A stretch of 29,743 bases of DNA, taken from Nemertoderma westbladi. Its lineage: Eukaryota > Xenacoelomorpha > Nemertodermatida > Nemertodermatidae. The notes under the pieces were generated by a model. It did not search any database. It worked only from the letters and a program-made list of their open reading frames with translations, and was not told the DNA's origin. Positions 1 through 13,313 of this stretch are shown one piece after another. The first letter of the stretch is position 1. Each line of letters starts with the position of its first letter. The DNA lies in contig JAUCBJ010003846.1 in the NCBI GenBank assembly GCA_032718475.1, positions 1-29,743 on the forward strand, written 5' to 3'. A program made the translations under genes and the position numbers.

Positions 1-3000
1 CTCAGTAACCAATACAGGATCAATAGTTGGATCCTAATGTACAGCACCCTCAGTAACCAATACAGGATCAATAGTTGGATCCTAATGTACAGCACCCTCA
101 GTAACCAATACAGGATCAATAGTTGGATCCTAATGTACAGCACCCTCAGTAACCAATACAGGATCAATAGTTGGATCCTAATGTACAGCACCCTCAGTAA
201 CCAATACAGGATCAATAGTTGGATCCTAATGTACAGCACCCTCAGTAACCAATACAGGATCAATAGTTGGATCCTAATGTACAGCACCCTCAGTAACCAA
301 TACAGGATCAATAGTTGGATCCTAATGTACAGCACCCTCAGTAACCAATACAGGATCAATAGTTGGATCCTAATGTACAGCACCCTCAGTAACCAATACA
401 GGATCAATAGTTGGATCCTAATGTACAGCACCCTCAGTAACCAATACAGGATCAATAGTTGGATCCTAATGTACAGCACCCTCAGTAACCAATACAGGAT
501 CAATAGTTGGATCCTAATGTACAGCACCCTCAGTAACCAATACAGGATCAATAGTTGGATCCTAATGTACAGCACCCTCAGTAACCAATACAGGATCAAT
601 AGTTGGATCCTAATGTACAGCACCCTCAGTAACCAATACAGGATCAATAGTTGGATCCTAATGTACAGCACCCTCAGTAACCAATACAGGATCAATAGTT
701 GGATCCTAATGTACAGCACCCTCAGTAACCAATACAGGATCAATAGTTGGATCCTAATGTACAGCACCCTCAGTAACCAATACAGGATCAATAGTTGGAT
801 CCTAATGTACAGCACCCTCAGTAACCAATACAGGATCAATAGTTGGATCCTAATGTACAGCACCCTCAGTAACCAATACAGGATCAATAGTTGGATCCTA
901 ATGTACAGCACCCTCAGTAACCAATACAGGATCAATAGTTGGATCCTAATGTACAGCACCCTCAGTAACCAATACAGGATCAATAGTTGGATCCTAATGT
1001 ACAGCACCCTCAGTAACCAATACAGGATCAATAGTTGGATCCTAATGTACAGCACCCTCAGTAACCAATACAGGATCAATAGTTGGATCCTAATGTACAG
1101 CACCCTCAGTAACCAATACAGGATCAATAGTTGGATCCTAATGTACAGCACCCTCAGTAACCAATACAGGATCAATAGTTGGATCCTAATGTACAGCACC
1201 CTCAGTAACCAATACAGGATCAATAGTTGGATCCTAATGTACAGCACCCTCAGTAACCAATACAGGATCAATAGTTGGATCCTAATGTACAGCACCCTCA
1301 GTAACCAATACAGGATCAATAGTTGGATCCTAATGTACAGCACCCTCAGTAACCAATACAGGATCAATAGTTGGATCCTAATGTACAGCACCCTCAGTAA
1401 CCAATACAGGATCAATAGTTGGATCCTAATGTACAGCACCCTCAGTAACCAATACAGGATCAATAGTTGGATCCTAATGTACAGCACCCTCAGTAACCAA
1501 TACAGGATCAATAGTTGGATCCTAATGTACAGCACCCTCAGTAACCAATACAGGATCAATAGTTGGATCCTAATGTACAGCACCCTCAGTAACCAATACA
1601 GGATCAATAGTTGGATCCTAATGTACAGCACCCTCAGTAACCAATACAGGATCAATAGTTGGATCCTAATGTACAGCACCCTCAGTAACCAATACAGGAT
1701 CAATAGTTGGATCCTAATGTACAGCACCCTCAGTAACCAATACAGGATCAATAGTTGGATCCTAATGTACAGCACCCTCAGTAACCAATACAGGATCAAT
1801 AGTTGGATCCTAATGTACAGCACCCTCAGTAACCAATACAGGATCAATAGTTGGATCCTAATGTACAGCACCCTCAGTAACCAATACAGGATCAATAGTT
1901 GGATCCTAATGTACAGCACCCTCAGTAACCAATACAGGATCAATAGTTGGATCCTAATGTACAGCACCCTCAGTAACCAATACAGGATCAATAGTTGGAT
2001 CCTAATGTACAGCACCCTCAGTAACCAATACAGGATCAATAGTTGGATCCTAATGTACAGCACCCTCAGTAACCAATACAGGATCAATAGTTGGATCCTA
2101 ATGTACAGCACCCTCAGTAACCAATACAGGATCAATAGTTGGATCCTAATGTACAGCACCCTCAGTAACCAATACAGGATCAATAGTTGGATCCTAATGT
2201 ACAGCACCCTCAGTAACCAATACAGGATCAATAGTTGGATCCTAATGTACAGCACCCTCAGTAACCAATACAGGATCAATAGTTGGATCCTAATGTACAG
2301 CACCCTCAGTAACCAATACAGGATCAATAGTTGGATCCTAATGTACAGCACCCTCAGTAACCAATACAGGATCAATAGTTGGATCCTAATGTACAGCACC
2401 CTCAGTAACCAATACAGGATCAATAGTTGGATCCTAATGTACAGCACCCTCAGTAACCAATACAGGATCAATAGTTGGATCCTAATGTACAGCACCCTCA
2501 GTAACCAATACAGGATCAATAGTTGGATCCTAATGTACAGCACCCTCAGTAACCAATACAGGATCAATAGTTGGATCCTAATGTACAGCACCCTCAGTAA
2601 CCAATACAGGATCAATAGTTGGATCCTAATGTACAGCACCCTCAGTAACCAATACAGGATCAATAGTTGGATCCTAATGTACAGCACCCTCAGTAACCAA
2701 TACAGGATCAATAGTTGGATCCTAATGTACAGCACCCTCAGTAACCAATACAGGATCAATAGTTGGATCCTAATGTACAGCACCCTCAGTAACCAATACA
2801 GGATCAATAGTTGGATCCTAATGTACAGCACCCTCAGTAACCAATACAGGATCAATAGTTGGATCCTAATGTACAGCACCCTCAGTAACCAATACAGGAT
2901 CAATAGTTGGATCCTAATGTACAGCACCCTCAGTAACCAATACAGGATCAATAGTTGGATCCTAATGTACAGCACCCTCAGTAACCAATACAGGATCAAT

Positions 3001-5488
3001 AGTTGGATCCTAATGTACAGCACCCTCAGTAACCAATACAGGATCAATAGTTGGATCCTAATGTACAGCACCCTCAGTAACCAATACAGGATCAATAGTT
3101 GGATCCTAATGTACAGCACCCTCAGTAACCAATACAGGATCAATAGTTGGATCCTAATGTACAGCACCCTCAGTAACCAATACAGGATCAATAGTTGGAT
3201 CCTAATGTACAGCACCCTCAGTAACCAATACAGGATCAATAGTTGGATCCTAATGTACAGCACCCTCAGTAACCAATACAGGATCAATAGTTGGATCCTA
3301 ATGTACAGCACCCTCAGTAACCAATACAGGATCAATAGTTGGATCCTAATGTACAGCACCCTCAGTAACCAATACAGGATCAATAGTTGGATCCTAATGT
3401 ACAGCACCCTCAGTAACCAATACAGGATCAATAGTTGGATCCTAATGTACAGCACCCTCAGTAACCAATACAGGATCAATAGTTGGATCCTAATGTACAG
3501 CACCCTCAGTAACCAATACAGGATCAATAGTTGGATCCTAATGTACAGCACCCTCAGTAACCAATACAGGATCAATAGTTGGATCCTAATGTACAGCACC
3601 CTCAGTAACCAATACAGGATCAATAGTTGGATCCTAATGTACAGCACCCTCAGTAACCAATACAGGATCAATAGTTGGATCCTAATGTACAGCACCCTCA
3701 GTAACCAATACAGGATCAATAGTTGGATCCTAATGTACAGCACCCTCAGTAACCAATACAGGATCAATAGTTGGATCCTAATGTACAGCACCCTCAGTAA
3801 CCAATACAGGATCAATAGTTGGATCCTAATGTACAGCACCCTCAGTAACCAATACAGGATCAATAGTTGGATCCTAATGTACAGCACCCTCAGTAACCAA
3901 TACAGGATCAATAGTTGGATCCTAATGTACAGCACCCTCAGTAACCAATACAGGATCAATAGTTGGATCCTAATGTACAGCACCCTCAGTAACCAATACA
4001 GGATCAATAGTTGGATCCTAATGTACAGCACCCTCAGTAACCAATACAGGATCAATAGTTGGATCCTAATGTACAGCACCCTCAGTAACCAATACAGGAT
4101 CAATAGTTGGATCCTAATGTACAGCACCCTCAGTAACCAATACAGGATCAATAGTTGGATCCTAATGTACAGCACCCTCAGTAACCAATACAGGATCAAT
4201 AGTTGGATCCTAATGTACAGCACCCTCAGTAACCAATACAGGATCAATAGTTGGATCCTAATGTACAGCACCCTCAGTAACCAATACAGGATCAATAGTT
4301 GGATCCTAATGTACAGCACCCTCAGTAACCAATACAGGATCAATAGTTGGATCCTAATGTACAGCACCCTCAGTAACCAATACAGGATCAATAGTTGGAT
4401 CCTAATGTACAGCACCCTCAGTAACCAATACAGGATCAATAGTTGGATCCTAATGTACAGCACCCTCAGTAACCAATACAGGATCAATAGTTGGATCCTA
4501 ATGTACAGCACCCTCAGTAACCAATACAGGATCAATAGTTGGATCCTAATGTACAGCACCCTCAGTAACCAATACAGGATCAATAGTTGGATCCTAATGT
4601 ACAGCACCCTCAGTAACCAATACAGGATCAATAGTTGGATCCTAATGTACAGCACCCTCAGTAACCAATACAGGATCAATAGTTGGATCCTAATGTACAG
4701 CACCCTCAGTAACCAATACAGGATCAATAGTTGGATCCTAATGTACAGCACCCTCAGTAACCAATACAGGATCAATAGTTGGATCCTAATGTACAGCACC
4801 CTCAGTAACCAATACAGGATCAATAGTTGGATCCTAATGTACAGCACCCTCAGTAACCAATACAGGATCAATAGTTGGATCCTAATGTACAGCACCCTCA
4901 GTAACCAATACAGGATCAATAGTTGGATCCTAATGTACAGCACCCTCAGTAACCAATACAGGATCAATAGTTGGATCCTAATGTACAGCACCCTCAGTAA
5001 CCAATACAGGATCAATAGTTGGATCCTAATGTACAGCACCCTCAGTAACCAATACAGGATCAATAGTTGGATCCTAATGTACAGCACCCTCAGTAACCAA
5101 TACAGGATCAATAGTTGGATCCTAATGTACAGCACCCTCAGTAACCAATACAGGATCAATAGTTGGATCCTAATGTACAGCACCCTCAGTAACCAATACA
5201 GGATCAATAGTTGGATCCTAATGTACAGCACCCTCAGTAACCAATACAGGATCAATAGTTGGATCCTAATGTACAGCACCCTCAGTAACCAATACAGGAT
5301 CAATAGTTGGATCCTAATGTACAGCACCCTCAGTAACCAATACAGGATCAATAGTTGGATCCTAATGTACAGCACCCTCAGTAACCAATACAGGATCAAT
5401 AGTTGGATCCTAATGTACAGCACCCTCAGTAACCAATACAGGATCAATAGTTGGATCCTAATGTACAGCACCCTCAGTAACCAATACA
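1..5488. repeat. 48-bp satellite array, homogeneous part
   Basis: Head-to-tail 48-bp monomers (CTCAGTAACCAATACAGGAT followed by CAATAGTTGGATCCTAATGT and ACAGCACC), about 114 copies with no difference that I can see by eye. The array is already in progress at base 1, so its true start lies outside the window. Each monomer has a BamHI site (GGATCC), a CCAAT pentamer and a short inverted repeat (GGATC, 8 bases, GATCC). Because 48 is a multiple of 3 and one frame has no stop, a 1,821-codon open frame crosses the array. I treat that as a by-product of the repeat, not a gene. Such uniformity implies recent amplification or continuing homogenisation, or else assembler copying of a consensus. Confidence 0.97.
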
Positions 5489-7999
5489 ATACGGATCAAT
5501 AGTTGGATCCTAATGTACAGCACCCTCAGTAACCAATACGGGATCAATAGTTGGATCCTAATGTACAGCACCCTCAGTAACCAATACAGGATCAATAGTT
5601 GGATCCTAATGTACAGCACCCTCAGTAACCAATACAGGATCAATAGTTGGATCCTAATGTACAGCACCCTCAGTAACCAATACAGGATCAATAGTTGGAT
5701 CCTAATGTACAGCACCCTCAGTAACCAATACAGGATCAATAGTTGGATCCTAATGTACAGCACCCTCAGTAACCAATACAATACGGATCAATAGTTGGAT
5801 CCTAATGTACAGCACCCTCAGTAACCAATACAGGATCAATAGTTGGATCCTAATGTACAGCACCCCCAGTAACCAATACGGATCAATAGTTGGATCCTAA
5901 TGTACAGCACCCTCAGTAACCAATACAGGATCAATAGTTGGATCCTAATGTACAGCACCCTCAGTAACCAATACAGGATCAATAGTTGGATCCTAATGTA
6001 CAGCACCCTCAGTAACCAATACAATACGGATCAATAGTTGGATCCTAATGTACAGCACCCTCAGTAACCAATACAGGATCAATAGTTGGATCCTAATGTA
6101 CAGCACCCCCAGTAACCAATACGGATCAATAGTTGGATCCTAATGTACAGCACCCTCAGTAACCAATACAGGATCAATAGTTGGATCCTAATGTACAGCA
6201 CCCTCAGTAACCAATACAGGATCAATAGTTGGATCTAATGTACAGCACCCTCAGTAACCAATACGGGATCAATAGTTGGATCCTAATGTACAGCACCCTC
6301 AGTAACCAATACGGGATCAATAGTTGGATCCTAATGTACAGCACCCTCAGTAACCAATACAGGATCAATAGTTGGATCCTAATGTACAGCACCCTCAGTA
6401 ACCAATACAATACGGATCAATAGTTGGATCCTAATGTACAGCACCCTCAGTAACCAATACAGGATCAATAGTTGGATCCTAATGTACAGCACCCCCAGTA
6501 ACCAATACGGATCAATAGTTGGATCCTAATGTACAGCACCCACAGTAACCAATACAGGATCAATAGTTGGATCCTAATGTACAGCACCCTCAGTAACCAA
6601 TACAGGATCAATAGTTGGATCCTAATGTACAGCACCCTCAGTAACCAATACGGGATCAATAGTTGGATCCTAATGTACAGCACCCTCAGTAACCAATACA
6701 GGATCACTAGTTGGATCCTAATGTACAGCACCCTCAGTAACCAATACAGGATCAATAGTTGGATCCTAATGTACAGCACCCTCAGTAACCAATACAGGAT
6801 CAATAGTTGGATCCTAATGTACAGCACCCTCAGTAACCAATACAGGATCAATAGTTGGATCCTAATGTACAGCACCCTCAGTAAACAATACGGGATCAAT
6901 AGTTGGATCCTAATGTACAGCACCCTCAGTAACCAATACGGATCAATAGTTGGATCCTAATGTACAGCACCCTTAGTAACCAATACAGGATCAATAGTTG
7001 GATCCTAATGTACAGCACCCTCAGTAACCAATATGGATCAATAGTTGGATCCAAATATACAGCACCCCCAGTAACCAATACAGGATCAATAGTTGGATCC
7101 TAATGTACAGCACCCTCAGTAACCAATACAGGATCAATAGTTGGATCCTAATGTACAGCACCCTCAGTAACCAATACGGATCAATAGTTGGATCCAAATG
7201 TACAGCACCCTCAGTAACCAATACGGATCAATAGTTGGATCCAAATGTACAGCACCCTTAGTAACCAATACAGGATCAATAGTTGGATCCTAATGTACAG
7301 CACCCTCAGTAAACAATACGGGATCAATAGTTGGATCCTAATGTACAGCACCCTCAGTAACCAATACGGATCAATAGTTGGATCCTAATGTACAGCACCC
7401 TCAGTAACCAATACAGGATCAATAGTTGGATCCTAATATACAGCACCCCCAGTAACCAATACAGGATCAATAGTTGGATCCTAATGTACAGCACCCTCAG
7501 TAACCAATACAGGATCAATAGTTGGATCCTAATGTACAGCACCCTCAGTAACCAATACGGATCAATAGTTGGATCCAAATGTACAGCACCCTTAGTAACC
7601 AATACAGGATCAATAGTTGGATCCTAATGTACAGCACCCTCAGTAACCAATATGGATCAATAGTTGGATCCTAATGTACAGCACCCTCAGTAACCAATAC
7701 AGGATCAATAGTTGGATCCTAATGTACAGCACCCTCAGTAACCAATACAGGATCAATAGTTGGATCCTAATATACAGCACCCCCAGTAACCAATACAGGA
7801 TCAATAGTTGGATCCTAATGTACAGCACCCTCAGTAACCAATACAGGATCAATAGTTGGATCCTAATGTACAGCACCCTCAGTAACCAATACGGATCAAT
7901 AGTTGGATCCAAATGTACAGCACCCTCAGTAACCAATACGGATCAATAGTTGGATCCTAATGTACAGCACCCCCAGTAACCAATACAGGATCAATAGTT
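5489..7999. repeat. 48-bp satellite array, variant and higher-order part
   Basis: The same monomer continues but with substitutions (CTCAG to CCCAG, CTTAG or CACAG; ACAGG to ACGGG) and length classes of 47, 48 and 52 bases. The 52-base form carries an extra AATAC-type insertion. Variants are ordered: a 52-48-47 block recurs from about 5768, 6008 and 6391, and a ~334-bp block of seven monomers marked by TAATATACAGC repeats from 7434 to 7768. The array ends inside a monomer at about 7999, where TCTATTTTATAC begins. The 47- and 52-base forms break every reading frame. A decayed edge beside a uniform core is the classic satellite picture. Confidence 0.95.
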
Positions 8000-8012
8000 T
8001 CTATTTTATACT

Positions 8013-8157
8013 AGAGACCAGGTACAATTAGAGACCAGGTACAATTAGAGACCAGGTACAATTAGAGACCAGGTACAATTAGAGACCAGGTACAATTAGA
8101 GACCAGGTACAATTAGAGACCAGGTACAATTAGAGACCAGGTACAATTAGAGACCAT
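8013..8157. repeat. 17-bp minisatellite
   Basis: About 8.5 perfect head-to-tail copies of AGAGACCAGGTACAATT, the last one partial (AGAGACCAT). It starts 13 bases after the 48-bp array ends and shares no sequence with it. It lies 3' of the AMP deaminase gene, between that gene and the satellite. No coding potential. Confidence 0.95.
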
Positions 8158-8189
8158 ATCATTTTTACTTTCTCGATAAATAAATATTA

Positions 8190-8205
8190 TTTAATGGCAT
8201 TTAAT
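8190..8205 (-). terminator. candidate polyadenylation signals of AMPD
   Basis: Two ATTAAA hexamers on the minus strand (8200-8205 and 8190-8195) lie about 120-135 bases past the AMP deaminase stop codon. ATTAAA is the commonest animal variant of AATAAA, and I see no canonical AATAAA nearer the stop. The region is AT-rich, so chance occurrence is likely enough to keep confidence low. Confidence 0.3.
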
Positions 8206-8325
8206 AGTGATCTGATCTGTATATAATTAATTACTGTTATTGCTGTGAGTATAGGCGTCGCCGTAGTGAATCGGGCTAAAACAATTGCGGAACTTCGGTA
8301 GCCGATGTGTGAACTTCGTCGGAAG

Positions 8326-11091
8326 TTAGCGCTTATCGGTCGACTCACGTCTGAGTCCGGCCGCATCCAACGTCATTCGCGCGGCCGCGCACACACCGCG
8401 CAACTCCTCAACCAACGTCTCGTACCGGTATGCGACCCGGACGTCCGGTACGTTGGTCCGATCCAACTTGTTACCGGCGGGCCCCTCCTTCGTGTAATCA
8501 TCCCCGAGCCAATGCCGCTTCCAGGCGTGCGGGAACCCGCTCATAACCACGCTGTTCCGCGCGAACTCAGACATATCCGTGGTGGAGAGCTTCCAGACCT
8601 GTGTCGCGATGGAGTACTCCTCCATCAACGGCTCCTTGGTGTAGTGGAACTGTAGGGGATCATCGGTGGACAAGGCCACAACCAATCCGCGCGCGAAGTA
8701 CTCTTGTATGGGGTTGCGATGGTAGTTGAGGAACAGTGAATTGTTGGAGAGCGGCGACATGGCGATGCCGATCTGAGCGAGGTAGTAGAGGTACTGTAGG
8801 ACGGGGGTCTTACGGAGCACCAACCCGTGGGAGATGTTCTCGGCGACCATGAATCCCGCGACGAGATGATGCACCGAACCAGCCTCTCCGCAATGCGGAC
8901 GGAACGCGAAGGTGTTGATGTTGAGCTTCCGACGGAGGTAGTTGAGCACGACGAGGTTGCAGTAGGTGTAGTAGAGGTAGTAGATGTAGGAGGGGTTCTC
9001 GGTGGAGGTCCACTCGCGGGGTAGAGGACTCCCGGAGTGGAACCGGTGCGGCTCCGGTTTGGATTCGTCGTCGACCGAGTCGAACCCGATGACGTGGCCG
9101 AGGAACTGATGGAGTTCGGGGTGGGAGTTGGGCCTCGCGGTCACCTCGAACAACGGCAGGAAGATGTTGCGAAGCACCTCTTCGAAGTTGTCCACAAGGC
9201 CGTTGGTGCGGTATACGTCGTATAGCCGAGGTATCTGTATGAGCCACCGGACGTTGGGACTGTAGACGCGATGTTTGACCGCCCACCTCGCCAACTTGTC
9301 CCATTCGTCCAAACTCTTCCCGTATATCGACAACCGCAGCTCCGCGTACTGGTACTTTGACTCCTCCAGATCGTCTGCGACTTCCTTTATCAACTCAGCG
9401 AAGTACCGCCCCTCGACTAGGTTGTCCGTCTTTATGAATATGTCTCGGAGTTGGGAGGCCCCGATGGGGTTGTACTTGTCGTTGAACTTATCGAAGCGAT
9501 GGAAGGTGTTCCGGTCTGCGTGGACGTCGAGGGAGTCCACGGACAGGTCGTATGGGGTGATGTTGAGATCGTTGAAAACACCCTGATGATAATGTGTAAT
9601 GAAATTATAAATAATTGAAGAACGCGGTGAGTCACTTCTTAGCAAATGTTTGCTGAAAATATTTAGATAATAATTAAATGTTAATCATATTCATCGATGT
9701 TTTTTCACGTTAAATTAAACTACTAATTAATAAAAAGTTAATCCAGATTTTGAACTGTAATAGTCGTAATTTAGTATGAATGAAACCCAAGAGAGATCCA
9801 ACCATTCACTAACCTGCAACGTCTTCGCCTCTCCGCCCTTCTCGATAACCAATTCGTTAGAGTGTCGCTTCAGTTTCCTCTTCATAAATCGGAGTAAATG
9901 TTTTTGGTTCATGCAGCTCGAGGCGTGGATGTGATTGTCTACCTTGCGGATGTTGTAGAAGTCCCTATGGGGGATGGACTTCTGGGAGGCGACCTCTCTG
10001 GTCTCGTTGAGCAGACAGTGAAGCGTAAAGCGACTCGCGAGGTAACTGAGTCGCTTGTAGGTGAAGGTCTTCAAGGGCCCGTTGGCCGTCATGGCGACCA
10101 ACACGTTAAGGTCTACCATGAAGGAAGCCACGTCAGGAAACGGGAAGTTCAACGGCGCTGCCTCGTTGCCGGAAGAGGAATCGTAGACGGCGAATACGCC
10201 GGACTCCAGGCGGAACTCCAGGTTCTGGTCCTTGTGGAACACGACGGAGAAGGGCTGGTTGGGGTCCGCGGGGGGTTTCATTGTGTGGCACTGCATCGAA
10301 GAACCGAGTTCGAACTCCGAGTCCACGATATTAATCGACGGATTATCCGAACCGCTGCCTCCGCCGACTGTCTTTAAGAAACTCGACGTCGTCTTGGGGA
10401 ACTTTTGTAACGATAGTGTCATATACTTCTCCCGGATGCGAAGCGCTTGAACGAGAAAGCGCGACAACTCTCCGGCGTCTTCGTCGCCGGTCTTCAGCCG
10501 AAGATCTGGGATCAACTTCCTCGTGGATATGGTCGTCAACGGGCTCGAACGCGCGCTCGCGCTAGTGGTGGGAACCCCGGGAAACGAGTAGGGGCTGCAG
10601 TTGCGTCGCATTTCGATGGGTTGGGGAGGGGCGCTGCCGCCCCACAGCTGGTACGGTTCGCATCCCGATATAGTGACACGTTGGAACTCCTCAATCTCGC
10701 AATCCTCTATAAGGGAGGCCACCGGAAGTGGATTGGACGTTTCCGTCTCCTTTAGATGATCCAACAAGGTCGCCACTCTACTTCCCCTCACCGAAGACGC
10801 GTCGTTCGCCCATTCGTGCTGTTTCTGACCGAACTGGCTCCGCAACGCCTCCTCCTCCACTTCCGCTTTGTTGAAGAGTTTATCCGCGTATTTGTCCAGT
10901 TCCGAATCGTACGCGGAGGGCTGGTGCCGCGGGAACGAGACCCCGGGGGCCAACGGACTCAGCAACGTGTTGGTCTCCGCGTCAATGTCTCGACCGCTCA
11001 GCGGGGAGCAGTTCAAGATTAGTGTCTGGGGAGGGGCCGATTTACTGGAGGCATTGGTCGCAGTCGTAGTCGCAGTCGCGCGAGTTGCCAT
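8326..11091 (-). CDS. AMPD2: AMP deaminase (AMPD2-like), two exons
   Basis: Catalyses deamination of AMP to IMP and ammonia in the cytosolic purine nucleotide cycle. Model: exon 1 11091-9814 (426 codons), exon 2 9582-8326, giving 844 aa, close to vertebrate AMPD2 length. Residues 1-130 are a variable Ala/Thr/Ser-rich tail. [12 protein letters not shown] (132-143) and ALRIREKYM (216-224) mark the conserved N-terminal part. The catalytic barrel holds the zinc motif HIH (His387, His389), HCGEAG (His656, Glu659) and the family signature STDDPLQFH (Asp733, Asp734), so all key residues are intact. I chose ATG 11091 (MATRATA) because the 19 codons upstream of it, back to an ATG at 11148, look like AT-rich leader. 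The gene is far more GC-rich than its flanks and has a single short intron. Whether this is the only copy cannot be told here. Confidence 0.95.
9583..9813 (-). other. intron of AMP deaminase gene, 231 bp, phase 0
   Basis: The donor reads CAG|GTTAGT at 9814/9813 and the acceptor TCATCAG|GGT at 9583/9582, preceded by a T-rich tract. Splicing here joins KTLQ to GVFNDL without loss of frame, and homology to AMP deaminases is continuous across the junction. The intron is AT-rich, unlike both exons, and reading through it in either exon frame gives sequence without family similarity followed by a stop. Confidence 0.9.
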
Positions 11092-13193
11092 TAGGGATCG
11101 CAAATAAAACAAATAAAGGTAATTGCTCAAATTATGTTTTTCCTTCAATAACGGCGATTGATTATATATTACTAATAAATGACTCGAGAACCAAGATGCG
11201 TGACGACAATGAGGTTATCAAACACTTTTACCTACTTAAATAAAGTATTTATTTGCCTATTGTTATTGACTATCCTATACTGCTATATGTAATATGGTGC
11301 AAGGTCCAGAAAGGCGAGTTGTTGCAGTATGGCAAGACAGTAAAATGCGATAGGAATGTAGTAACGAATAAAGATATCCCAGTTAAATATATTCGTACCT
11401 CCTGCATTCCACATTACCCAGTAATGCTGTAATTAATTGAGTTATAAGCACGGCTTTTCGGTCTAAATTCAAAAGATACCCTATCGTACCGATAATTCTG
11501 TAGGCTAATAATATAATAATGATAATGATAATACCGACACCAGGTTACGGCGTTTAGCTGTTTACGTAATTAGCAAATGTTCTGATCTGTTTCTGTCATC
11601 AACCAGTCAAAAGAAAGTGGCGCACATTGGCCGCAAGTGAAAATAGTGATCTTCAGCGCAGGTTGACCGCAGGTGAAATAATGTGTAGTTTATTGATTTG
11701 GTTAGAAAACACCGCCCTGTAACCTGCTCTAGGTTACCTTTAAAGTTTTTAATTAAATTCAATTAATTTTTCCAACTCACGCGTGACACTTCGTGTCATC
11801 AGAAAATAACACTATATTACCGTTCATGGTGTATATTATTAGGTATTATTATTTATTAATGCTAGCTTTATTTATTTTCTTTTGACTGTCTTTTGACTCG
11901 ATAGTGTGAACGCGGCCTTAGACGATGGCGTGGATGGTCGTAGAGCGAGTAGGGTAATTAAATCATATATATAAATCATATAATTATTGTTAACTTCACT
12001 ATCGCTACACCTACAATTAGTGTAATTAATAAACTAATAACTACAAACATTATGTAGAGTCAATAATTAATTATTCTTAAGAAATACCAACTGATATATA
12101 AACTTCAACTTATTTACTGCGATTTAAGTAAATTATACTATTAAACTCTGGTTAAACTCTTAATTAAACTCTGGTCCTCCATTGCCCTGCCTACAATCAT
12201 CTATAGTGCAAGGTTTATGGTTGGACGAATGACGAGCGGGGATAGAAACAAACTTGATACATACCATCGAAAGGCACTGAGGGGTCTTCTACATTTGGGA
12301 ACGTATGCTAGTAACTCGATAATATACAAACTGATGAAATGCCGACCTCTGATGCATTTGCAGCTTCTATAGGCACTATAATTCGCATATCTACGTGCCC
12401 TAATGCAATCTTTCAAAGTCTATTGCGTATATCACTTCACAGGAACGCAAGACGAGCAGATTCCAGAAGTCAAAATCATTATATCGGGATTGGATCAACA
12501 TATTATAATTGCCGTGAGTCATTTCCTGTTCCCTGCATAGTCTCTTTACTCACATACCAATACAGCAAATTGGATCTCATCTCTCGACTGAACCTGGGTT
12601 CCCTGTCCGTCGGTGAGACAGCTCAGTGTGACTTCATTAATAATTGTTACAACGATATTTATAGTACATCCCCATTCAACACCCGACATAGTCGAATAAT
12701 CGAATTTTTCAACACAATATAAGTGAGCCATCTACCTACAGCTCTATACCGTAACATTTTAATTATTTATCAGTGTCAACAGAAAATTTATACTTCATGT
12801 CTGTCAAGTCTGATAATTACGAACTAACTTTAATCTATGTCTTATTAATTTAATGTTATACCGGTACTTTTTATCAGGTGTGTACAAAAATTTTAATTAT
12901 ATATCATTTTAGATGATTAAATAAATAAATAATAATAAAATAATAATAATAACTATATTAGATAGCCAAATAAGTAATCATCATCATACGGTGGTGATTT
13001 CCGGCCATTTACTACTTTTTTAGTATTTTTTTTATTTTTTTCCAAAGTATTTTTTTCATTTTTTTCTAAAGTTTTTTTTTCATTTATTGGATAATGTTTC
13101 TTAGCTGTTCAATATTATTATAATATTATGTGTTGTAATGGTTTTTCTGTATTGAAATGACCCAATGTTAAATAGCTAATTTATATTACTGTA
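11092..13193. other. AT-rich intergenic region upstream of AMPD
   Basis: This is the 5' side of the AMP deaminase gene, so its promoter should lie here, but I see no convincing TATA box or other core element. The region is AT-rich with short ATAATAATA-type tracts (near 11510 and 12930) and a T-rich run beginning near 13015. Open frames around 12200-12720 on both strands have no recognisable domain. No RNA gene seen. Confidence 0.5.
13014..13086. repeat. T-rich imperfect tandem repeat
   Basis: Three imperfect ~28-base units of the type AAAGTATTTTTTTCATTTTT on the plus strand. Low-complexity sequence with no other recognisable role. Confidence 0.6.
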
Positions 13194-13313
13194 ATGGAAG
13201 AGGCTTTTCATGACTATTTTGATCACGGCTATTCGTATGACGAAATTAGGAAACTTTGCATGGAAAACCACAATGTGATTGTGTCTACAAGGACAATTCG
13301 ACCTCACATATAG
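13194..13313 (+). pseudogene. transposon-type HTH remnant, 39 codons
   Basis: An ATG-initiated 39-codon frame, MEEAFHDYFDHGYSYDEIRK then LCMENHNVIVSTRTIRPHI and a stop. The pattern YF..G.S..EI...L...H.V.+S.RT+.R resembles the N-terminal helix-turn-helix of animal proteins with an integrase core domain (Ginger-like DDE transposons), where the usual ending is RTLKRHL. The match is from memory and short. The frame ends inside the left arm of a perfect hairpin (13305-13368), so the rest of the protein is absent. It is either a truncated transposon fossil or, less likely, a chance resemblance. Confidence 0.4.

Noticed and set aside
37-5502. 1,821-codon open frame across the 48-bp satellite
   Set aside because: It exists only because the monomer is 3 x 16 bases with no stop in one frame. 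In the variant part, 47- and 52-base monomers break it and changes are often residue-altering, so no sign of selection.
5458-7949. Several shorter open frames on both strands in the variant satellite
   Set aside because: Same cause: repeat periodicity. Start and stop positions follow indels in monomers, not gene structure.
1-8157. CRISPR-like array
   Set aside because: Repeats are head to tail with no unique spacers, and the DNA is eukaryotic.
8305-11107. Plus-strand and out-of-frame open frames across the AMPD gene
   Set aside because: They are antisense or shifted shadows of the GC-rich AMP deaminase exons, with no domain of their own.
12201-12731. Open frames on both strands, one minus-strand segment faintly like a PIF/Harbinger nuclease (GHVDMRIIVPIEA)
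   Set aside because: The resemblance spans about a dozen residues, needs frame changes and is not supported by neighbouring motifs. A frameshift-aware protein search could revive it.
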